The position numbers and the translations under genes are program-made. This document shows, one piece after another, positions 56,666-64,000 of a stretch of 64,000 bases of DNA. The notes below the pieces were generated by a model. It was not told the origin of the DNA. It was given only the letters and a program-made list of their open reading frames with translations, and ran no database searches. How positions within the stretch are numbered: position 1 is the stretch's first letter; each line of letters starts with the position of its first letter. The stretch lies in assembly GCF_037113525.1 (NCBI RefSeq), contig NZ_CP146963.1, forward strand, positions 124,001 to 188,000, written 5' to 3'. Source of the DNA: Butyrivibrio fibrisolvens. Its GTDB lineage: Bacteria; Bacillota; Clostridia; Lachnospirales; Lachnospiraceae.

Positions 56666-58063
56666 ATGAAGTTGAAAAAGTTAATGGCAATCTCATTAGT
56701 AGGTGCTATGGCTGCTTCTATGGTGGGATGCGCCGGATCATCTGATGGCAAAACAGGTGCAGATAACGGAACAAGTACAGAGAATTCCGGTGAAGCAGTA
56801 GCATCAAATGGCGAGAAGCTTGTTGTATGGACTCTTGCATCTGACCTTAAGCAGTTTGCTGAAAGATACACAGAGCAGACTGGTACAGAAGTTGAGACAG
56901 TAGTTATCGAGCCGGGTGACTATCCAACCAAGGTTCAGACAGCTCTTATGGGCGGCGAGACAGAGCCTGATATCATCGTAGGCGAGCCTCAGATGCTTGA
57001 AGACTTCTATGATAATGGATTCTTTGCTGATCTTGACGAGCTTGGAGCTAAGGATTATGAAGGCCAGATCGTAGATTATGTTTGGAAAGTCGGCCAGGAC
57101 GCAGATGGCGTTCAGAGAGCTATCTCATATCAGATCACACCTGCAGGAATCTACTATAGAAGAGATATTGCAACAGAAGTATTCGGAACAGATGATCCTG
57201 AAGAAATCGGCAAGTATTTTGCAGATTATGGAACAATCCTTGATACAGCTAACACACTTAAGGATGCAGGATACAGAATCTTCGCATCAGACTCTGAGAT
57301 TAATTATTTCTCAGGTGACAGCGCTTGGGTTGTAGACGGAGCACTTAACGTATCACAGGCAAGACTTGATTACATGGACCTTGTAATCTCACTTTATCAG
57401 GATGACCTTACAGCATATGCTAACCAGTGGTCAACACCATGGTATCAGGCAATGAGCGGAGAGGTTCCGATTCTTACAGCTGAGATCCAGAATTACGAAG
57501 ATGATTCTGTTAACGTATGGGATGCAGAGTCTTTCGAAGAAGCTACAGCAGACCTTGAGAAGACAACAGTATTCGCATTCGGTCTTCCTTCATGGGGCGT
57601 TCTTACAATGAGAGACAACGTAGGCGAGACATCAGGTAAATGGGGCGTATGCCAGGGACCTGCTTACGGATTTGGCGGCGGTACATACATCGGTATCTCA
57701 AGCCTTTCCGAGAGAAAAGAACTTGCTTGGGACTTCATCAAGTTCTGCACACTTAACGAAGAGACAGCTGACTGGTGGATCGAGACATCTGAAGGTGACA
57801 CAGTATCACTGATCTCTGCTCTTGACAAGCACAAGGATGACGAGAACGCAGTATACGGCGGTGAGAAGCTCTACAGCTTCTGGCTTGAGCAGGCTGAAGG
57901 CATCGATTATTCTAAGGTAACTAAGTATGACAAGGTTATCGGCGATGCATGGGGTCAGGCGATCGGAGCTATCAAGACTGGCCAGGCTACTAAGGAAGAA
58001 GCTCTTAACACCTTCTATGACACAATTGAATCTACATATCCTGATATCAAAGTAACAAGGTAA
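56666..58063 (+). CDS. ABC transporter solute-binding lipoprotein, oligosaccharide type
   Basis: CUT1-type receptor with lipobox ASMVGC near residue 22, 465 residues. Typical segments are VVWTLASDLKQFAERYTEQTGTEV, EPDIIVGEPQMLEDFYDNGFFADL and GTYIGISSLSERKELAWDFIKFC. It lies just after the SOGP-like gene, so beta-1,2-glucooligosaccharides or another beta-glucan are possible ligands. RBS AAGGAGG. A T-tracted hairpin follows before the permeases. Confidence 0.87.
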   Translation: MKLKKLMAISLVGAMAASMVGCAGSSDGKTGADNGTSTENSGEAVASNGEKLVVWTLASDLKQFAERYTEQTGTEVETVVIEPGDYPTKVQTALMGGETEPDIIVGEPQMLEDFYDNGFFADLDELGAKDYEGQIVDYVWKVGQDADGVQRAISYQITPAGIYYRRDIATEVFGTDDPEEIGKYFADYGTILDTANTLKDAGYRIFASDSEINYFSGDSAWVVDGALNVSQARLDYMDLVISLYQDDLTAYANQWSTPWYQAMSGEVPILTAEIQNYEDDSVNVWDAESFEEATADLEKTTVFAFGLPSWGVLTMRDNVGETSGKWGVCQGPAYGFGGGTYIGISSLSERKELAWDFIKFCTLNEETADWWIETSEGDTVSLISALDKHKDDENAVYGGEKLYSFWLEQAEGIDYSKVTKYDKVIGDAWGQAIGAIKTGQATKEEALNTFYDTIESTYPDIKVTR

Positions 58064-58084
58064 TTTCTGCTAAAAGACAACACG

Positions 58085-58154
58085 CCGGAGAGACTAATGG
58101 TTCGATATTGGTGGCGTAGAAATGTGCCAATATCGATCCTCTCTCCGGTTTTTT
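58085..58154 (+). terminator. Intercistronic terminator-like hairpin between binding protein and permease
   Basis: CCGGAGAGA (58085-58093) pairs with TCTCTCCGG (58140-58148); TCGATATTGG (58102-58111) pairs with CCAATATCGA (58127-58136); six T residues follow (58149-58154). Partial termination would make more binding protein than permease. Confidence 0.75.
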
Positions 58155-58178
58155 AAAACAGAAAGAATCGAGGTTACT

Positions 58179-59108
58179 ATGAGTAAGATCAATAAAAAGA
58201 GAAGCAAACTAACTGCATATAACAACTGGGGATACGCATTTGTAGCCCCATTCGTGATCGTATTTCTTATTTTCAGTGTATATCCTGTTCTTCGTACTCT
58301 GTATCTGAGTTTTACAGATCTAAAAGTTATGGGACAGGCTCATTTTATCGGACTTGACAACTATACTCGAGTTGTGACAGACAAGTTTTTCTGGATAGCA
58401 CTGTGGAACACAGTTCGTATCTGGACTGTCAACATTGTACTTCAGCTGGGACTTGCATTCCTTCTTATGATGGTATTTAGTGATGTCAAATACAAGATGG
58501 CAGGTCTTTCAGTATTCAGGGTTGTATATTATCTTCCCAATCTTATCGCGGCAACATCTGTAGCATTTCTTTTCAGTACTCTTTTGGACTGGAGATTTGG
58601 TACTTTTAATATTTTGCTTAATCAGGTTTATAAGCTTTTTGGAGCGCATTATGCTCCTATTGACTGGATCGGAAACTCAGCAACAGCAGGACCTACTATT
58701 GCAGTTATCCAGTCCTGGATGTGGTTTGGTAACTCATTCATCATGCTTATGGCAGGTGTTCAGGGTATATCCAAAGATTATTTCGAGGCAGCAGCTATTG
58801 ACGGCGCAGGCAGATGGACTATCTTTGGTAAGATCACTCTTCCTCTTATAAAGCCTATCATGATGTATGTAGCTATTACATCTCTTATCGGCGGTCTTCA
58901 GATGTTCGATCTGCCATACCTTATGGTCAATCCGGCAACAGCATCTTATGGTTCAGTTCAGACAGTAATGATGTACCTGTACAAATTTGGATTTACTTCA
59001 GGTACTGTACAGACAGGCTTTGCATCTGCCATAGCATATGCACTGTTTTTAATCATCCTGTCAGTATCACTGTTACAGATCAAATTATTTAACAGAAAGG
59101 AGAAGTGA
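58179..59108 (+). CDS. ABC transporter permease, CUT1 family (MalF-like)
   Basis: Six-helix permease, about 309 residues. The EAA loop is EAAAIDGAGRWTIFGKITLP (about 207-226). ATG 58179 has GAGG 5 bases upstream; an extension to 58122 would start inside the terminator. It is followed 1 base later by the next permease. Confidence 0.9.
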   Translation: MSKINKKRSKLTAYNNWGYAFVAPFVIVFLIFSVYPVLRTLYLSFTDLKVMGQAHFIGLDNYTRVVTDKFFWIALWNTVRIWTVNIVLQLGLAFLLMMVFSDVKYKMAGLSVFRVVYYLPNLIAATSVAFLFSTLLDWRFGTFNILLNQVYKLFGAHYAPIDWIGNSATAGPTIAVIQSWMWFGNSFIMLMAGVQGISKDYFEAAAIDGAGRWTIFGKITLPLIKPIMMYVAITSLIGGLQMFDLPYLMVNPATASYGSVQTVMMYLYKFGFTSGTVQTGFASAIAYALFLIILSVSLLQIKLFNRKEK

Positions 59109-59109
59109 T

Positions 59110-59937
59110 ATGGGTTTTACTATTAAAAAAGGCATTTTGTATATACTTCTCATAATCCTTGCTGCAACCTGTCTTCTTCCTTTCACTCTCATGATAGTCA
59201 ATGCAACAAGAAGCGGAGCTGAAATATCAAGCTCATTCACTTTCATACCCGGAACTCACCTTAAAGAGAACTGGGATATACTATTTGGATACTTCAACCT
59301 CTTCAGAGGTATGTTCAATAGTGTATTAGTTGCAGTTCCTGCAACACTTCTTGGAGCATATTTCTCAGCTCTTACAGCATACGGACTTGCTATGTACAAG
59401 TTTAAGGGTAACAAGGTTATATTCGGTGCGATCCTCACATTCATGATGATTCCCGGACAGTTGTCACTTATCGGTTTCTATCAGTTGTGTACAAAGCTTC
59501 ATCTTGTTAACTCATATATACCTCTTATAGTGCCTGCTATTGCAGCTCCGGGAACAGTATTCTTCCTAAGACAGTATATTCTCTCATCCCTCTCCCCGTC
59601 TTTGGTAGAAGCTGCAAGAATTGACGGTTCACCTGAGATATATACTTTCCACAAGATTGCTCTTCCCATCATATCACCTGCTATGGCGACTATGGGTATC
59701 ATGGGATTCATCGGCAACTGGAATAACTACCTGCTTCCGATGATCATCCTCAACAAGAATGAGAAATTCACTCTCCCTGTAATGATGGCAACCCTTCGTG
59801 CATCCATTGATGCTGCCAAGAACCAGGGCGCTACATATCTTGCGGTAGCGATATCCGTAATACCGATTCTGCTCGTATTCTGCTTCTTCTCGCGATATAT
59901 TATCAGCAGTATATCAGCAGGTGCGGTCAAAGAATAA
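59110..59937 (+). CDS. ABC transporter permease, CUT1 family (MalG-like)
   Basis: Second permease, six helices, 275 residues. EAA loop EAARIDGSPEIYTFHKIALP (about 176-195). RBS AGGAG before ATG 59110. No ATPase follows. Ends before a very long inverted repeat. Confidence 0.9.
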   Translation: MGFTIKKGILYILLIILAATCLLPFTLMIVNATRSGAEISSSFTFIPGTHLKENWDILFGYFNLFRGMFNSVLVAVPATLLGAYFSALTAYGLAMYKFKGNKVIFGAILTFMMIPGQLSLIGFYQLCTKLHLVNSYIPLIVPAIAAPGTVFFLRQYILSSLSPSLVEAARIDGSPEIYTFHKIALPIISPAMATMGIMGFIGNWNNYLLPMIILNKNEKFTLPVMMATLRASIDAAKNQGATYLAVAISVIPILLVFCFFSRYIISSISAGAVKE

Positions 59938-60366
59938 AAACAAGGCCAACAGAAGCTGTCACTTAGGTGGCAGCTTTTATTGATGAAATGGCGAAAACTT
60001 CCCACTTGTACGTTGCAGTATTACCAAGGGCTTTGCTGGGGCAGGTAGTATATAGATCATTTCCATGCTGTTAATCGTTTTATAATTCATGGCATGCTAT
60101 CTGGAGATTCCCATTCTGGGGTCCAAACTCGCTTCGCTCAGACAGGTGGACCCCGGGCAGAATGGAAATCTCCATCTACCATGCTCATGAATTTGATAAA
60201 ACGATTAAAAAGCATGGAAATGATCTATATACTACCTGCCCCAGTAAAGACTTTGGGGATGCCGGCCCGTCCAAGTGGGAAGTTTGAGTGAAACTCTACA
60301 CATGATATAATTATGCCAAATCTATTGGATCTTTTTGGCAACATAATGAAAGGATAAGTGTAGAAA
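59938..60366. other. 429-base intergenic region
   Basis: Almost entirely filled by the very long inverted repeat at 59995-60287; the short GGTGGCAGC-type stretch before it resembles the end of a small hairpin (about 59955-59980, AGCTGTCACTTAGGTGGCAGCT). The last 80 bases hold the GTG start and AAAGGA site of the next gene. Confidence 0.5.
59995..60287. repeat. Very long inverted repeat, about 290 bases
   Basis: AACTTCCCACTTG (near 60000) pairs with CAAGTGGGAAGTT (near 60275). Further in, CTGGGGCAGGTAGTATATAG and its complement, ATCATTTCCATGCT, AATCGTTTTAT, and GGAGATT with CCATTCTGGGGTCC pair in turn. The apex carries ACTCGCTTCGCTCAGAC. The stem exceeds 100 pairs with few bulges. It is the largest of five such structures in the window. 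Confidence 0.88.
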
Positions 60367-61959
60367 GTGGGTAGAAACAATCTAGTTAAGAAACAGTGCG
60401 TTCTTTTGTTATCACTTATCATGCTAGCCGGATGCGCAGATGCTGCAGGTGAGGGGGGGAATGTACCTGCTGCAGACACGGGTGTCATAACTCTTGACTG
60501 GTATGTGAACTATTCCTGGTTTGTTACGGACTGGGGTGAGAATATGGTGTCTCAGAAGTTCACTAAGGATACAGGAGTAGATATAAATTTCATTACACCT
60601 ATGGGCAATGAGACCAATAAGCTTGAGTCGCTTATTGATTCAGATTCACTGCCTGATATTGTAACTATAGGATGGTGGGAGCCGCAGATTCAGACGATGC
60701 TTGATAGGGGGATGGTATATCCTCTTAACGAGCTTGCGGATATGTACGATGCTTCTTTTTACGATGTGACTGATGATATGGTCAGGGACTGGTATACCAT
60801 GAGTGATGGCAATATCTACGGATATCCCAACTCTACCTACACGCCCAAAGACTTGGAAGAGCATGACAATATCGCATCCAATCAGACTTTTCTTGTAAGG
60901 AAAGATATATATGAAGCTATAGGAAGTCCTGATATGAGTACTCCGGAAGGCTTCTATAATGCAGTAGTTAAGGCTGCCGAGATGTTTCCGGAAGTAGACG
61001 GCAAGCCTCTTATACCGATAGGCGCGCATGAATTTGAGCAGGACGGGTGCGTATCTTTTGACCAGTATCTGCAGAACTTCCTGGCGGTTCCTTATGAGAA
61101 GGACGGGGTCAAATATGACAGGAAGACTGACCCTGAGTATCTAAGGTGGCTCAAACTCTTCAGAAAGCTATGTGAAGAAGGGTATCTGGCTGATGATATC
61201 TTCGTAGACAGGCGGACACAGACAAGTGAGAAGGTAAGCGAGGGGCGATACTTCTGCATGCTGTATCAAAGGACTGACCTTGCAGATCAGGAGAAGGAGC
61301 TCTATGCCAAGGATCCTGATAAGATCTACATAGCAGTAGACGGTCCAAGGAATTCTAACGGCGATGATCCTGTGCTTCCTTCTAATGGTATAGTTGGCTG
61401 GACTCTGACCTTTATATCCAAGAATTGTAAAGACCCTGAAAGGGCTATAAAGTTCATGGACTATATGTTAAGTCAGGATGGGCAGAAGCTTTTGTATCTG
61501 GGGATAGAAGGTGAGACATACGATATGGTAGGAGATGTCCCTGTTATGAAAGAGGATGTTAAGAAGATCCTCTCTACAGATCGTGAGACGTATGATGCCA
61601 TATACGGAGCGGATGATACCTACTGGATGCTTCAGAACAATGTAATGCAGCTTGACTGGCATATGGAGACGGAAGAGCCTCTCAAGCAGCTTGAAGAGTG
61701 GACATATCCCTATACTACATATCTGGGTCAGTACGATGTTATCATCAATGAGGACTCGGAGATAGGAAGGATATATTCTGCCTGCAGAGAGCTGTGGGGA
61801 GATACGCTTCCAAGGCTTCTTCTGGCAGGTTCAGATGAAGAGTTCGATGAGATATTGGAAGAGTATATAAGTCAGCGTACGAGTCTTGGCTACGACAGAC
61901 TTATGGAAGAAGAGACCAGACAGATGATAGAGAACAAGAAGAGACTTGGAATGGAATAA
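60367..61959 (+). CDS. Sugar-type solute-binding lipoprotein beside a two-component system
   Basis: 530 residues, signal helix then lipobox LAGC (Cys 22). Extracellular binding-protein fold of the larger (DUF3502-like) kind: VSQKFTKDTGVDINF, PDIVTIGWWEPQIQ, GWTLTFISKNCKDPERAIKFMDYML. Start is GTG 60367, 12 bases after AAAGGA. It lies directly upstream of the histidine kinase, so it may act as its ligand sensor; no permease adjoins it. Confidence 0.82.
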   Translation: MGRNNLVKKQCVLLLSLIMLAGCADAAGEGGNVPAADTGVITLDWYVNYSWFVTDWGENMVSQKFTKDTGVDINFITPMGNETNKLESLIDSDSLPDIVTIGWWEPQIQTMLDRGMVYPLNELADMYDASFYDVTDDMVRDWYTMSDGNIYGYPNSTYTPKDLEEHDNIASNQTFLVRKDIYEAIGSPDMSTPEGFYNAVVKAAEMFPEVDGKPLIPIGAHEFEQDGCVSFDQYLQNFLAVPYEKDGVKYDRKTDPEYLRWLKLFRKLCEEGYLADDIFVDRRTQTSEKVSEGRYFCMLYQRTDLADQEKELYAKDPDKIYIAVDGPRNSNGDDPVLPSNGIVGWTLTFISKNCKDPERAIKFMDYMLSQDGQKLLYLGIEGETYDMVGDVPVMKEDVKKILSTDRETYDAIYGADDTYWMLQNNVMQLDWHMETEEPLKQLEEWTYPYTTYLGQYDVIINEDSEIGRIYSACRELWGDTLPRLLLAGSDEEFDEILEEYISQRTSLGYDRLMEEETRQMIENKKRLGME

Positions 61960-61984
61960 GCCGCTATATTGTGCGAGGGTTTGG

Positions 61985-63706
61985 ATGAAAGAAGGAAGCT
62001 TTTTTGGCAATTTAAAAATAAATAGCAGATTCACCCTTGTGATCCTTGCTTTTACCTTCGTTCCTATTGGCGTTATGGCAGGTGTCCTTTTTAGGAATCT
62101 TGAAACAGATGCTATAAAAGAAAGCTATAACTACATGGAAGCCAAGGTTACAAGAGACTATGCGATGATCTCGACCAATATCGAATCGATCAATATGTCT
62201 ACAAGGTTCTTTTTGTCGGATGAGGGACTTTCGGATATTCTTACGATGGCCTATGATGGTCAGGACCTTGATACAAGGCAGATTCTTGACTTTTATAATA
62301 CGCAGGTGGCTGATCTTGAAAGGCTTGTTAATAATAATCCTGTACTGTATGCAGTAAGAGTATACGGCGTTAATGACAATGTGCAGGAGATGATGCCTGT
62401 TTTGTACAATAACACCCGTATGAAGAAATTGTCATGGTACGACGATGTCAAAGAGGGCTGGCATTTTGGATATCACGATACCCTCTTTTCCTCACTTACT
62501 ACAGATCAGGGGACAGAGCTTGCCGGTCTATGCAGTCAGGTTACAGATTATGACAGAGGCGTTATCGGATATGTGGAAGCGGCGATGCCGCTTAAGACTA
62601 TGTTCCCGGGAGTGTATGAAGGTGATGATACTCTGTACAGCTTCTTTGTAAGCAGTAGTGGACAAGTTCTCTTTGGAAGTACTAAAGATAACACAGAAAG
62701 CTTGGAGGCAAGCACAGGTTACAGCAAAGAGCCTGATTTTGGCGATGGTCTTGATGATAGTACATATTATAGATCTGATAAAGTGGATGAAAGTCTTATT
62801 ATAGACGCATTTACTACAGATCTTGGAGATCTTGACAGGCAGATAATATACAAGAAGATCTCAGGAAGATACCTGACTATAGCGCGGTATCCTATACGAA
62901 GCCTTGATGGTGTTATGTATAGTGTCCAGGATATTACCAGTCAGGTATGGGCCGTATATCATAGGCGCAATATTTTTGTCTTTATAATGACTATAGTCCT
63001 GTTCGTCACAGCAGGTCTTATATACAGGATTGTAAGGCGTTTCCAGAAAGAGGTGCTGTCCAAAAGCTCAGAACTTAGATCTCTTCAAAACCAGATCAAT
63101 GCCCATTTCATCTACAATGTACTTGAGTCTATCAAGATGATGGCCGAGATAGATGAAAAGTATGAGATATCGGATGCCATAACTTCTCTTGGCAAGCTTA
63201 TGAGATATAGCATAAAGCAGGGCTTTGGCAATGTGCATCTTAGTGATGAGCTTGAATATATCAAGAACTATGTGCTCCTTATAAACTTAAGGTATGATTT
63301 TGAAGTTATATTGTCGCTGAATGTACCTGGGGATCTTCTAAGTCAGGAGATACCTAAGATGTCACTGCAGCCTATAGTAGAGAACGCGGTACTTCACGGC
63401 ATAGAGCCTGTGGCAGCAGATACGACTATTTATATCAAAGCCTGGGAAGATGATGATAGATTCCGCATAGAGATTACGGATTCCGGTAAGGGCATGGATG
63501 AAGGTGAGCTTCAAAACCTTTTAAAACGTATACATGGTGAGATAGAAGAAAGCGGCGGAAGAGGAAACGGCATAGGGCTTAAAAATGTTGAGGACCGTAT
63601 TAAGCTGACGTTTGGATCAGAGTACGGACTGGAAGTATATTCTAAGCCCCTTAAATATACTAAGGTTTCTATAGTACTTCCAAGAAGAGATCTGGAGAAA
63701 AAGTAG
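61985..63706 (+). CDS. YesM-type sensor histidine kinase
   Basis: Two membrane helices (about 14-34 and 325-345) flank an extracellular sensor domain of about 290 residues. The kinase core has NAHFIYNVLESIKMM with the phosphorylated His near 373, the usual NPHFxYN form altered to NAHF. The ATPase domain shows PIVENAVLHGI, DSGKGM and GNGIGLKNVEDR. ATG 61985 follows GAGGG; ATG 61946 is the alternative. No HAMP domain was clear. Partner of the next gene. Confidence 0.88.
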   Translation: MKEGSFFGNLKINSRFTLVILAFTFVPIGVMAGVLFRNLETDAIKESYNYMEAKVTRDYAMISTNIESINMSTRFFLSDEGLSDILTMAYDGQDLDTRQILDFYNTQVADLERLVNNNPVLYAVRVYGVNDNVQEMMPVLYNNTRMKKLSWYDDVKEGWHFGYHDTLFSSLTTDQGTELAGLCSQVTDYDRGVIGYVEAAMPLKTMFPGVYEGDDTLYSFFVSSSGQVLFGSTKDNTESLEASTGYSKEPDFGDGLDDSTYYRSDKVDESLIIDAFTTDLGDLDRQIIYKKISGRYLTIARYPIRSLDGVMYSVQDITSQVWAVYHRRNIFVFIMTIVLFVTAGLIYRIVRRFQKEVLSKSSELRSLQNQINAHFIYNVLESIKMMAEIDEKYEISDAITSLGKLMRYSIKQGFGNVHLSDELEYIKNYVLLINLRYDFEVILSLNVPGDLLSQEIPKMSLQPIVENAVLHGIEPVAADTTIYIKAWEDDDRFRIEITDSGKGMDEGELQNLLKRIHGEIEESGGRGNGIGLKNVEDRIKLTFGSEYGLEVYSKPLKYTKVSIVLPRRDLEKK

Positions 63707-63802
63707 TTCGTAAATACTGGTGTACTGACTTGCTCAAATTTCAAATAACAGATATGTGAAATATAAGCAGGTCAGCTGTATATAAAGAAGTGGCAGGTGA
63801 AC

Positions 63803-64000
63803 ATGCATACATTATTGATCGTAGAAGATGAGAAAATGATACGACAGGGTATAAAAGCTATGGTACAAAGAAGCGGTGTTCCTGTTGACAATATCCTTGA
63901 GTGCTCTAACGGGGAGGATGCGCTTAATCTAATGCATACAACCCATGTTGATGTCATGTTCACAGATATCAGAATGCAGAAGATGGACGGGATCGAGCTT
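63803..64000 (+). CDS. Response regulator (YesN-like), cut by the window edge
   Basis: Only the first 66 codons lie in the window. Receiver-domain residues: acidic pair in LLIVEDEKM (Glu 8, Asp 9), phospho-acceptor Asp 55 in FTDIRMQKMDG. ATG 63803 follows AGGTG by 6 bases. Context (after a YesM-type kinase) suggests an AraC-type output domain beyond the edge. Confidence 0.85.
   Translation, partial: MHTLLIVEDEKMIRQGIKAMVQRSGVPVDNILECSNGEDALNLMHTTHVDVMFTDIRMQKMDGIEL

Overview
The window looks like chromosome of a motile, polysaccharide-degrading Lachnospiraceae bacterium, most likely Butyrivibrio or a close relative. This rests on the clostridial cluster XIV-type 16S rRNA, the B. subtilis-like housekeeping block (yaaR-holB-ricT-yabB-rsmI), ATP-type PEP carboxykinase, a two-subunit class I fumarase, and many sugar ABC transporters with GH13, GH27 and GH94 enzymes. 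Species cannot be named without a search.

Layout. 1-2.4 kb: end of a flagellar locus (unknown protein, flagellin, FliS). 2.5-12.7 kb: a complete Tad (type IVc) pilus locus: TadZ-like ATPase, TadA, TadB, TadC, Flp pilin, three membrane-anchored pseudopilin-like proteins, the prepilin peptidase and an FHA protein. 12.8-16.5 kb: flavodoxin-SCP2 fusion, rhomboid protease, HIT protein and both fumarase subunits. 16.6-23.1 kb: tRNA-Ser, an rRNA operon in the unusual order 16S-5S-tRNA-Ala-23S, then tRNAs Asp, Val, Thr, Tyr, fMet and Phe. 23.1-30.2 kb: PLP decarboxylase, NMP kinase-like protein, YaaR, HolB, RicT with a long Asn/Arg/Asp-rich tail, YabB and RsmI. 30.4-35.9 kb: GH27 alpha-galactosidase, pckA, membrane-anchored Mrr-like nuclease and MATE exporter. 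36-40.3 kb: phased repeats, a small ORF and three secreted proteins on the minus strand.

40.7-64 kb is carbohydrate use. A LacI repressor and a divergent maltodextrin operon (lipoprotein, GH13, binding protein, two permeases) share a region with two matching operators. A PAS-GGDEF cyclase follows. Two large GH94 phosphorylases come next, the second resembling 1,2-beta-oligoglucan phosphorylase, then a second ABC importer. Last come a third sugar-binding lipoprotein and a YesM/YesN-type two-component system cut by the window edge. The picture is import of oligosaccharides followed by cytoplasmic hydrolysis or phosphorolysis.

The most unusual signals are non-coding. (1) A double-hairpin element lies between co-directional genes in four places; in two copies the second loop is complementary, over 7 bases, to a segment just upstream of the next ribosome binding site, suggesting a pseudoknot. 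(2) Five very long imperfect inverted repeats (about 130-290 bases) have unrelated stems. (3) A 36-bp tandem repeat grows out of the 3' end of a GH94 gene. (4) TTGAAG repeats spaced 11/12 bp lead into a near-palindrome that recurs inside a 25-codon ORF. Functions of these are inferred from sequence only.
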